Positions 44,353 through 54,745 of a stretch of DNA of 64,000 nucleotides are shown here, piece after piece. The notes under the pieces are model-generated. The model was not told the origin of the DNA and did not search any database. It was given only the letters and a program-made list of their open reading frames with translations. The DNA lies in assembly GCF_000003815.2 (NCBI RefSeq), contig NC_049992.1, positions 541,579-605,578 on the forward strand, in the 5' to 3' direction. This stretch comes from Branchiostoma floridae (lineage: Eukaryota > Chordata > Leptocardii > Amphioxiformes > Branchiostomatidae). Positions within the stretch are counted from its first letter, which is position 1. Every line of letters starts with the position of its first letter. The position numbers and the translations under genes were made by a program.

Positions 44353-46168
44353 GTGCACTGACCACAACAGCAAGGCAGAAAGTGCATTTCCTTTATAAAA
44401 GTTCCTGAAATGATTGAAAGTTTGTAGCCCTTTAATAAGGAATACACGGCACCAACCCTAGGTCATTGCACTGACCACAACAGCAGGACAGAAAGTGCAT
44501 TTCCTTTACAAAAGTTTCTGAAATGATTAAAAGTTTGTGGCACTTTAATAAGGAATACATGGCACCACTCCTAGGTCATTGCATGACCACAACAGCAGGA
44601 CACAAAGTGTATTTCCTTTACAAAAGTTCCTGAAATGATTAAAAGTTTGTGGCACTTTAATAAGGAATACACGGCACCAACCCTAGGTCATTGCACTGAC
44701 CACAACAGCAAGGCAGAAAGTGTATTTCCTTTACAAAAGTTCTGAAATGATTAAAAGTTTGTGGCACTTTAATAAGGAATACACGGCACCAACCCTAGGT
44801 CATTGCATGACCACAACAGCAGGACAGAAAGTGCATTTCCTTTATAAATGTTCCTGAAATGATTAAAAGTTTGTGGCACTTTAATAAGGAATACACGGCA
44901 CTGCCTTGCACTGACCACGACAGCGGGACAGAAAGTACATTTCCTTTATAAAAGTTTATTTATTTATTTAATATTTATTTATAAAAGTTCTGCAATGATC
45001 AAAAGTTTGTGGCACTTTAATAAGGAATACACGGCACCACGCCCTAGGTCATTGCACTGACCACAACAGCAGGACAGAAAGTGTATTTCCTTTAAAAAAG
45101 TTCCTGAAATGATTAAAAGTTTGTGGCCCTTTAATAAGGAATACATGGCACCAACCCTAGGTCATTGCACTGACCACGACAGCGGGACAGAAAGTGCATT
45201 TCCTTTACAAAAGTTCCTGAAATGATTAAAAGTTTGTGGCACTTTAATAAGGAATACACGGCACCAACCCTAGGTCATTGCACTGACCACAACAGCAAGG
45301 CAGAAAGTGTATTTCCTTTACAAAAGTTCTGAAATGATTAAAAGTTTGTGGCACTTTAATAAGGAATACACGGCACCAACCCTAGGTCATTGCATGACCA
45401 CAACAGCAGGACAGAAAGTGCATTTCCTTTATAAATGTTCCTGAAATGATTAAAAGTTTGTGGCACTTTAATAAGGAATACACGGCACTGCCTTGCACTG
45501 ACCACGACAGCGGGACAGAAAGTACATTTCCTTTATAAAAGTTTATTTATTTATTTATTATTTATTTATAAAAGTTCTGAAATGATTAAAAGTTTGTGGC
45601 ACTTTAATAAGGAATACACGGCACCACGCCCTAGGTCATTGCACTGACCACAACAGCAGGACAGAAAGTGTATTTCCTTTAAAAAAGTTCCTGAAATGAT
45701 TAAAAGTTTGTGGCCCTTTAATAAGGAATACATGGCACCAACCCTAGGTCATTGCACTGACCACGACAGCGGGACAGAAAGTGCATTTCCTTTACAAAAG
45801 TTTCTGAAATGATTAAAAGTTTGTGGCACTTTAATAAGGAATACACGGCACCAACCCTAGGTCATTGCACTGACCACAACAGCAGAACAGAAAGTGTATT
45901 TCCTTTACAAAAGTTCCTGAAATGATTAAAAGTTTGTAGCCCTTTAATAAGGAATACACGGCACCAACCCTAGGTCATTGCATGACCACAACAGCAGGAC
46001 AGAAAGTGCATTTCCTTTATAAAAGTTCCTGAAATGATTGAAAGTTTGTGGCACTTTAATAAGGAATACATGGCACCACCCCCTAGGCCACTACACTGAC
46101 CACGACAGCAGGACAGAAAGTGCATTTCCTTTACAAAAGTTTCTGAAATGATTAAAAGTTTGTGGCAT
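44326..46168. repeat. satellite array, 16 monomers of about 113 bp with a 587-bp higher-order duplication
   Basis: AATAAGGAATACA marks monomer starts at 44434, 44547, 44659, 44771, 44883, 45019, 45133, 45246, 45358, 45470, 45606, 45720, 45833, 45946 and 46058, plus a first unit from 44326. Most monomers are 112-114 bp. Two are 136 bp through a TTTA-rich insert. The five-monomer block 44659-45245 is repeated as 45246-45832 (112, 112, 136, 114, 113 in both). On the minus strand each monomer contains GTGGTCAGTGCAATGACCTA, clearly related to the SINE head at 44352. The remainder (CACAAACTTTTAATCATTTC and so on) is not in the SINE body. Confidence 0.95.
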
Positions 46169-46372
46169 TCACAGCCAAAGTTCAACAGAGGTCGTACCGG
46201 GACCAGTTACCTGTGAATGGGTATTAAAGTTGATTAGAAGGCGCGATTTTTTATTTTTATTTTTTTTTTACGAGTTCCCCACAAACCGCCAAACCTTATC
46301 TGTACAACACAGCGGAGACTCGTAAAAGAACTACTCTATACTTCCTTCTGGATACGGGGTCGTGTATCAACC

Positions 46373-46386
46373 GTTGCCATGGTAAC
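46373..46386. promoter_or_regulatory. RFX-type X-box palindrome
   Basis: GTTGCCATGGTAAC is a perfect match to the symmetrical X-box bound by RFX factors, which in animals regulate ciliary genes. It lies in GC-mixed DNA with no recognised gene close by. A chance or transposon origin cannot be excluded. Confidence 0.45.
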
Positions 46387-46842
46387 GCGAGTCGTAAGGT
46401 TGGCTTTAAGAGCGGGTTCGCTGTTGGAGAGTATTCGATATCCGCCGTTACTCTCGTTAAGTGTACTACAGACGTGCGTAAAAACTCCCGGCAGCGACTT
46501 TTTCGGCGAAGGGAATGTTTTTATCAGGCAGGGATAGGGTGGCTGTTATAATATATTTCATGTCGAATCTAAAGTTTGACACGACTTTGGTACAAACGAA
46601 CTCTGAGGAAACTACTTTGGAAGAAGTAGTTTTGCTGGAAGAGTTCACATTTCACTTTCTGGTGCTTTAAACATGGAGACTGAATTCTTCAAACTGCACG
46701 TATAATTCTGAAAGTGTAATTTAGCGTTTATAACTGTATCGTTATAGCTGCAGTCTTGCCTTAGATGTAGTTACATTTTGTAACTTAATAAAAAAAATCT
46801 GTTATCATTCAAATGTCTATACTCTCTTTCATACAGCCCACA

Positions 46843-46962
46843 CGTTTCTGGTGCATAGGTCGGCGCCTATTCTCGCTTCTACGGCCCTTGGGCCACACAT
46901 TTGTGCAAGCACTACAGCAGGGGGCACGCCGACTAGTAGTGGAGTGTGTTCAACTCCCATAT
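46843..46962 (-). mobile_element. SINE copy with GA-repeat at its edge
   Basis: GGTCGGCGCCTATTCTCGC, TACGGCCCTTGGGCCACACA and CTACAGCAGGGGGCACGCC match the SINE at 44118 in the same order and orientation. The sequence then passes directly into the GA microsatellite. Confidence 0.65.
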
Positions 46963-46967
46963 TCTGT

Positions 46968-47246
46968 GGCAGAGAGAGAGACAGAGAGAGAGAGAGATAG
47001 AGAGACAGAGAGAGGGGGGGCAGAGGGAGAGAGACAGAGACAGAGAGAGAGAGGGAGAGAGACAGAGAAAGAGAGAGGGAAAGAGAGACAGAGAGAGGGA
47101 GAGAGACAGAGAGAGAGAGAGGGAGAGAGACAGAGGGAGAGAGAGAGAGAGAGACAGAGAGAGACAAACAGACAGAGACAGACAGAGACAGAGAGATAGA
47201 GAGGGAGACAGAGAGAGACAGGCAGAGAGACAGAGAGAGAGAGAGC
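46968..47246. repeat. (GA)n / GACAGA microsatellite
   Basis: About 280 bp of GAGAGACAGAGAGAGA-type sequence. Long open frames on both strands through it (Arg/Glu-rich and Ser/Leu-rich) are artefacts of the repeat. Confidence 0.95.
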
Positions 47247-47249
47247 AGT

Positions 47250-48766
47250 ATATATATTATTCAAAGTGTGAAGTACGTATATTGAAACCCCAGACTTCAA
47301 ATGGATGGTATAAAATCACAGCGCGCCTGCTGGAAATCACCAAACCCGTATATTTTACGACCGAAGCTCGGAGGCATCCGCTTTTTCTGCCAGGTTTCTG
47401 ACCGGGTGTTGGCCCATGATTAGACAGAAAGCTCCGAGGGGGAATAGTTGCCCGGTCAGGTGTTAAAAGTGCGCTCGAGTGCTGTTATCGAAGGAGAGTG
47501 TTAAAAACAAAGCGTGCTGCGCGGCTTATGTAAGTGTGTACGCATGGTACGTGTGTAGTTATGTGGGGGCGTTGAACTGTAGACATTGTCATTGACGGAA
47601 TGTTCGCTGAAAAGGGTTATACCATTCGGAACGTTAGGAGGGGGGTTGTTTTAAGGCAAGGATTCGGGCAGTATGTACAGAACATATGTTTGTTTTACAT
47701 TTATGAACTCCAGTAGGAAATGAAAATGACCGTCGAAAGAATGGTGTGCGTTTGTGATATGGACTAAATATATGGATTCAGAAGATGGAGGTTCGAATAC
47801 CGCTCGGGCATGCATGATGTATGGGGTTGCATTCGCCATTTCGGATGGTGCCCTAAAGCTTTGTTTTGAAGGGGGGGGGGTTCTAGCTTCAGCCACAGTC
47901 TACTTATTTCTATATGCAAATGAACCAACACTTCTCGGTCAACATAAACTCATTTTGCTATTTTTTCCCCATTACCCACTTGAATGGTATGATCCACCAC
48001 AGGTCAATGACCCCTTCACTCAGAGGTTAACGAACTGAAACATTTTGAACGTGAAGAAAACGCCAATGAGGCCCCATACAGAAACTTCCGACGGGATCCA
48101 AATTAGGGCGGAGAAGCAAAATATTTTACGAGCATAACGTTATACCTTCCGTCGCCGGTCTAGACCCATAAAAACATGGGCTGTCAAAACGGATTTCATG
48201 CAATCTAAATTTCTACTTCGGTGATTGTGTTGCGCGTTTTAGTACATTCCGGCGTAGCTTCAAAATGCCAATACATCGTTGGATCAATGGAATCAATGTT
48301 TGTTCGATGGGCTATTTTATAGTGAGGTTGAGTTCGGTTTAAACTCAAATGAAAATGGTCAGATAAATATAGATAAATATAAATAAACTCAGATAAATAT
48401 GGTCGACGTAAAATAGCTCGGGCGTAGACATAACGTTATATTTGCATTCTTCTATAGGAGTCCAAATCTGGGGGAATTTTTGCTATGTCTAACAAGAAAG
48501 GCAGAACGGAAAATTTTCTATTTCTGGAAATAATAGAAGCTTTTTCTTGAAACTAAACTCCGACGCTATCATTTGTGACATCCTGTGTCATGTGCAATAT
48601 AACGTTACAACACGTTAATCGCTGTATTACTGAATAGGAGCGTCAACATTTTCCCGTCGTGCATAGGATTAGGAAATACTAAAAGAATAGGAATATCCAT
48701 CGATACATACAAAACAGACAACTCTGTGTCGAAAGCAATCCGAGTTTGTTATGTTGTAAATAATTG
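47250..48766. other. no gene recognised
   Basis: Unique-looking sequence with a G-run near 47871 and AGATAAATATA-type repeats near 48362. No frame with a domain. Confidence 0.4.
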
Positions 48767-48866
48767 TACTCTCCAAGCAGAGTTTCAGCTCCGGTTGTTT
48801 TTCTCGCGGTTTAAAAACGTCCAAAACACGTCAAAAACAGCCGGAGCCGAACCTACGCTTGGAGTA
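48767..48866. mobile_element. 100-bp MITE, CTCCAAGCAGA..GCTCCGG family
   Basis: TACTCTCCAAGCAGAG, CAGCTCCGGTTGTTTTT on the left pair with AAAACAGCCGGAGCCGA, CGCTTGGAGTA on the right. It is the most compact copy of the family at 27332 and 29057. Flanking nonamers do not match. Confidence 0.8.
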
Positions 48867-48934
48867 GATATTAAATTTCCCTTCTGCCGTCCAAGTCGAA
48901 CTGTAGCCATTTCTGTGAGTTAAATCTGCAGCAA

Positions 48935-49170
48935 CCTTTTCCCGCCATTTTTCTGTCACCAGGTCATTGACCTTCCGCTATGACCGTCCATATATTGACT
49001 GATGGTGGTTCTACATATTTTCCCGCCATTTCTCTGTCACCAGGTCATTGACCTTCCGCGATGACCGTCCATATATTGACTGAAGGTCGTTCTATAACGT
49101 TACATATTTTCCCGCCATTTCTCTCTCACAAGGTCATTGACCTTCCGCTATGACCTTATGCGAACTACGG
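48935..49170. repeat. tandem repeat, three units of about 82-89 bp
   Basis: TTTTCCCGCCATTT(C/T)TCT, CACCAGGTCATTGACCTTCC and TATGACCGTCCATATATTGA recur three times, the last unit partial. Confidence 0.85.
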
Positions 49171-50954
49171 GTTTCCAAACCAGTGGTTTTTGCCTCGAGG
49201 CAGACTGTCGGCTTTTATGTTTGTCAACTGCGGTGGATGATACAAATCCAGCGGAAAAAATGCACGGTCAACTGAAGGGTTGAATGACCGCGCATCGAGT
49301 CCAATCGTTGTCTAGGAGCCTTTCCCATGTCTCGGGGTACTTGTTACTCTGATTTGCGTTCTTCAAATTGTATCTATTAAGCCCAGAACATAAATCAGAG
49401 GGTATTAGGCGAGTCAATTAACCGACGGAAGAGCGCACGCTGATTATGCAGGCCTTTCCTATGGGGTTATGTATGATAGAATTCGGTACAATAGGGTAAA
49501 TGATTGGCTAGGTCTAGGAAGGATAACATTTGGAAATGAAACCCTCTAGTGCCCAAACTCCCCTAGTAAATTGTTTTACCAATACATGGCAGTTTGATAA
49601 CAGACTTGTACACATCAGAGACAAGGTTTCTTAGAAATCTGCGCGGGTGACAACGCTTTTAACTTAAGATTCGTGCCTTGTGGCGTAATCTTCGTGATGC
49701 CTATTATGTCTGACCTTCGAGAACTCAATCATACATTATTCAACACTGCGGTAGAAGCAGACAGCAGACAAGATCACGAGGGAAGTGGGTAGGGGTGAAT
49801 GCCCGGGCGATGACTCCAAAAACTCACTGCCGGGGATAAAAACAAAAATCCGCAGCAGTCTATCTCGGGATTGTAGTTAAATGCGTCCCGGACGTGAAAG
49901 ATATGCAGAATCCACCAAGCTTTAAGGTTTCCTGAGGTGTTAGCGTCATGCATGTGGAGAGTGGAATGTGGCAAATAAATGGCCAGTTGGTTGTCATTCA
50001 ACTCATTGGCATATTTCTTATACTGTAATTTGTTTTTATCTGTGCTCTGGAATTCCCGGACTTGTCACTACGTGTTACTAGTAATATAGTAGTATACTAA
50101 TTCTGTAGCTGACGTTTCAGATCTCATTCCAAGAATCTTTAATTAAGATAAAAGCCCTCTGAACGAATAAGGGTAACGTTATCCAATGGCGGCCAAAAAA
50201 AAAAAAAAACTGAAAAATCATTCTACGAATTCGGCTAAATTTTACTATTTTTCAACCAGTGTAATATCAAACGGATGCCAGACGCATGCAGAATGTTTTT
50301 CTGTGGTAAGTTAGAATGCGAACGGCAGCCGCACCGAGGTTGGGCCCCGTGATGACTCTATTTGCCAACCTTTCCCGGCACGTCACATCCCTGCATACAA
50401 AAACGATATAGTCTCCATCACTGGCCTCTTTGGGGGCATGATTTTAAACTGGGAATACGCCGGGAAAGGAAAAATGCCGGGAAGGGAATATACTATGCCT
50501 GGAAGCTTGTACAAGCCACAACAACTTACGCCAATGCCCCCAGAGAGGCCGGTGAATGAGGCTAGCATACATCGCAGAATCAATCAGACAGGGATCGGAA
50601 AGGGGTCGCGCAGTATGCGGAAAAACATGGCCCGGATTTAACGCGAAGCTTGTGATGTACTGTTGTTTTTACGAAGAACACAGGAGCTAACCGGGCTGAA
50701 GAATTCCTCATTCTTTCATCCGATAATCATTGCTTTAGTTTTAAGAAGCCCTTGGTTTTAAGAGGTACTTATTTCCTGTTTTGTCTTTTACACACACAAA
50801 AAAAAAATTGTTTTTTTCCGCGAACGTACATTTCCGAGAAATCATAAACGTATAATTTGTCTTAAACCTGTTTTTCTGTCAAATCGTCAAAACAATCCCC
50901 TCCAATATCCTGCGTCTTTCCATTTAGCTTTCAAAACCATTTAAAGTTCCGTGG
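49171..50954. other. no gene recognised
   Basis: Contains A-runs near 50189 and 50802. Frames at 49774-50001 (-) and 50362-50641 (+) lack domains. Nothing further supported. Confidence 0.4.
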
Positions 50955-50963
50955 TCTTTCATC

Positions 50964-51217
50964 AGCACGTCACCGGAACGTACTGCGCCTGCGCGAACCC
51001 AGGTGTTTTGGGGCTTGGTTTGGTCAACGTTGCATTGAAATCCCGCTTGTTGCACAGTATATGTTAGAGACATGGTTTCATGTAAAACGTACACGGGATT
51101 TTACCCTTATATACGCACGTACTTTCTTAAATGCGGCCCTTTAGTAAACCGGGGGTTTAGCAAGGTTTAGCATGTCTATACTTTTCGCGCAGGCGCAGTA
51201 CGTTCCGGTGACGTGCT
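50964..51217. mobile_element. 254-bp MITE with 34-bp perfect TIRs and perfect 9-bp target duplication
   Basis: The first 34 bases (AGCACGTCACCGGAACG, then TACTGCGCCTGCGCGAA) are exactly complemented by the last 34. TCTTTCATC is repeated immediately outside both ends (50955-50963 and 51218-51226). A 9-bp duplication with long TIRs fits a Mutator-like element. The perfect arms imply recent activity. The arm includes TGCGCCTGCGC, similar to an NRF1 site. Confidence 0.9.
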
Positions 51218-51769
51218 TCTTTCATCCTGGTTCCTGTCTATCACGTGACGTCATAACTTAGTACTAGTATAATGATTGCAGTATCCGGGTCAATGACCGA
51301 ACGAACAAAAGGTGATGTTTTTCTGTCCATCCACTTATCGAAATAGGTACTTATCGAAATTCTTTTTTTTTTTTGCATCAAAATTTAGGTCACTGTTTTG
51401 ATTTTTTGAGAGAGACAGTCAGAGCCGTGCGCAAATATTGAGGATGATCCCCTGACATTGAATTTCATTGACCCAAATTCACACAGACGCCCGCGGAAAA
51501 TTAATGACGAAGCGCTGTAATATGTCTACTGCCCTAGATATTTCTTATGCATGTCTGGATATATAGATGTGATGTGGCGTTCAAAGGTGCTGAAATTGTT
51601 GACAAATTGCCGACGATATTTCTTTCTTTGTTAATCTTATTTGTGATGTGATTGTATGTTTTCTTTAAAGATGCTGTTTGACTTTATTTTAGCAAGACTA
51701 AAATGACTTTAAATTCAAAAGAGAGTCCAAGGAATAAAAACCAAACGGACTTGCAATTTTGCACGTAGT

Positions 51770-51960
51770 TTATTATCATTATATTACTTCTGCCGACCTT
51801 TTCTCTCCATGCATTATCACAGTACACAGGGCCCCATATCTTCCCTCCGTTATTTCATGTCGTATATATTAGTTATTATTATTACTTCTGTCGCCCTTCT
51901 CTCCCCATACTTTATCACAGTTTACAAGGCCCCATAGCTCCCCTCCGTTACGTAATTCCG
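51770..51960. repeat. two-unit tandem duplication of about 100 bp
   Basis: TTACTTCTGCCGACC, TTCTCTCCATGCATTATCAC, AGGGCCCCATATCTTCCC and TCCGTTA in the first unit match TTACTTCTGTCGCCC, ACTTTATCAC, AAGGCCCCATAGCTCCCC and TCCGTTA in the second. Confidence 0.75.
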
Positions 51961-52339
51961 CCAGGGAGTTTCCTGTTGCACTCAGACTTGTACCACTGCC
52001 AGGAAACCATTTAACAGACGGAAGAACTTAGACGCGATGTTTTGGAAAAACTTCCGGAAACATTTAAAGTCTCAGGGCTGAGCCGCTGTGCATTTCCAGA
52101 CACCCGTGCTGTGTGCCAGGGCGCGCCTGGTACTCTAATAACGACGTCTTCCAAGAAGGCGCTCTATAGGAGACTTCTGTAGTTCCTTCTGAATGTGATG
52201 ACGTCATGATGGTTAGGTAACGTATACGTGGGGTGAATGTATTTTTTTCCGTTTACAAAAACATACGGTGGCAGAGAACGAATCAGTTATTTTCTTTTCA
52301 TTGAAGAGTCACGTTAGAACATATTAGTAGTTGGAAAAA

Positions 52340-52565
52340 TATAGACATGAATGAATGAACGAATGAATGAATGAATGAAGACATTAATTGCACAGTTTTG
52401 CCACAACTGGCTAAGTACAGGTCACAACAAGAGGTACAGTTAACAGATACCAAGTAGGTTGCAGATGCAAAATGAAATGATCGTAAGATAAATTCATCTT
52501 CTCCTCGCTTTTCAGTTATAGTGGACATAAAAGAGCAGATGTGTTTTATGATCGTTGGTTTGTCT
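52340..52565 (-). mobile_element. retroelement 3' end with (ATTC)n tail
   Basis: The complement reads AACGATCATAAAACACATC, CTGAAAAGCGAGGAG, TTGTTGTGACCTGTACTTAG and TTGTGGCAAAACTGTGC, then a run of CATT units. It matches 6500-6696 in order. The simple tail lies at the same side in both copies. Confidence 0.7.
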
Positions 52566-52699
52566 ATACACTGTCACATGACAGTTGTTTTTTTTTGCAG
52601 TCGATAGGGAACATTTAGCACACGAATGTCTCACATTAACGCATGGAATGCAGAGAATTTGACACACTGGAGGGAACTTGACACATCATATTCCAAATA

Positions 52700-54745
52700 T
52701 GTCCCTACATGTTCTCTTCCCGCCAGAACCATCACGAACATGCCACAATCCTGTCGTCTGCGTTCCTGTCAATCATTCCTGTCACGCCAACCTCAAGGGC
52801 ACCTCCCCTTTCTCCAGCATTTATAGCATTGCCCAGATTTGACATATCCCAAAATATGCCCATGCATTGCCAACCCATTGCTTTTTCCACACCGTACCAT
52901 CACCAATTTGCTACAATCCTGTCATCTGCGTTCGTGTCAATCATTCCTGTCACGCCAACATCAATTTAGGTGCACTTGTCACTTCCCACATCATTAGTCT
53001 GAAATTACTGTTCTCTTCCCGCCAAGACCATCACTGGCATGCTACAATCCTGTCGTCTGCATTCTTGTCAATCATTCTAGTCACGCCAACATCAAGGGCA
53101 CTTCCCCCTTTCCCTTAGCAGCAACCGTATGTCACATCATATCCTAAATATGTCTACGTGCAATTCGTGCATCTCCAATCAACTTTTCCCGCCATAAGAA
53201 TCACTTTACTTATACGCTCACTGCAATCATATCGCCTGTATTTCTGTCAATCATTCCGCTGTCACAAATAACATCAAGTGCCCTTCATGCGCCATTCCTG
53301 TAACGTTTACCGTATTACACGTCACATCAAAATATACCACATGCCAAACATGTACATCAAATGTGCGCCTCCCGCCTTTAATTATATCATTGTGTAAATG
53401 TCACGATCCTGTCGTCTACATTCCTGTCAATCATTCGAGTCACGAACAGCATCAAGGGCACGTTTCCTTTCCCCACTATAACATATCATAACCCAAATAT
53501 GTCAGCATCTCTAATCAACCCTTCCTTTCGCGCCATTAGTAGCACCAACATGCCACAATCACGTCGTCTGCATTCCTGTCAATCATTCCTGTCACGAACA
53601 ATATCAAGTGCAACCCCTCCTTCCCTGATAACGTTATGTGATAACACATATCTCAACTCTTCATTACCCGCCATTAGCGACATGTCACGTGTACAATCTA
53701 TCGTCTGCGTCCCTGTCAATCATTTCTGTCACGAACATCATGTGCACTTTCCCCTTCTCCGGTATGTCATACAATATCCCAAATCATATAACTTTACACC
53801 TTATCCTCCCGCCATTAGCATCACTGACATGCTACAATCCCGTCGTCTGCGTTCCTGTCAATCATTCCTGTCACGGACAGCACAAAGTGCACTTTTCCCG
53901 CCCTTTCCCCGCTAATGATGGCCTCATTCCCGCCACTGGGGAGTGATATCAGACATACCATTCTGTCGTCTGCGTTCCTGTCAATCATTCCTGTCACGTA
54001 CAAAACCAAGTGAACTTTTCCCGCCCTTTCCCCGCTAATGATGGCCTCATTCCCGCCACTGGGGAATAATATCAGACATATCATTCTGTCGTCTGCGTTC
54101 CTGTCAATCATTCCTGTCAGGTACAACACCAAGTGCACTTCCCCCTTCCCCTGGTAACGTTATGTCATATCATATCCCAAACATGTCTGTATCTCTAATC
54201 AACTCTTTATATTACCCGCCATTAGCGTCACCGACTTGCCACAATCCTATCGTCTGCGTTCCTGTCAATCATTCCTGTCACGTACAAGTTACAACACCAA
54301 GCGCACATTTCCCGCCCTTCCCCGCTAACGATGGCCCCGTTCCCGCCACAAGGGAGAGATATCGTCTGTCGTCAGCGTTCCTGTCAATCAATCCTGTCAC
54401 GTACAACACCAAGTGCGCTTTCCCCTCCTCAGTATGTTATACAATAACGTTACCCCAAACATTTTATCTTCCCGCCATTAGCATCACCGACATCCTACAA
54501 TGATATCGTTTGCGTTACTGTCAATCATTCCTGTCACGTACAACACCAAGTGCACTTTCCTCTTCCCCAATATGTAATACTATATCCCAAACATATCTGC
54601 AACGTTACATCTTATCTTCCCACCATTAGCATGCTACAATCCTGTCGTCTGCGTTCCTGTCAATCATTCTTGTCACGTACAACACCAAGTGCATTTTCCC
54701 GCCCTTCCCCCGCTAATGACGGCCCCGTTCCCGCCACAGGAGACC
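52700..54745. repeat. degenerate tandem array, 14 copies of a conserved 33-bp core
   Basis: The core TCGTCTGCGTTCCTGTCAAT followed by CATTCCTGTCACG occurs with its TGTCAATCATT part at 52767, 52935, 53066, 53245, 53425, 53577, 53714, 53856, 53979, 54102, 54263, 54382, 54519 and 54658. Spacing varies from 119 to 180 bp. Between cores lie looser shared phrases (CCCGCCATTAGCATCACC, CATGCTACAATCC, CAACACCAAGTGCAC). Two consecutive 123-bp intervals (53856-54102) are nearly identical, a recent duplication. Non-coding: frames across it merely translate the repeat. Confidence 0.9.

Noticed and set aside
46813-47401. Long Arg/Glu-rich and Ser/Leu-rich frames on both strands
   Set aside because: They translate a GA microsatellite, which stays open in several frames.
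52700-54745. CRISPR-like pattern of a conserved 33-bp repeat with variable spacers
   Set aside because: The sequence is animal nuclear DNA, spacers are long, unequal and themselves related, and no cas genes exist. It is a degenerate tandem repeat.
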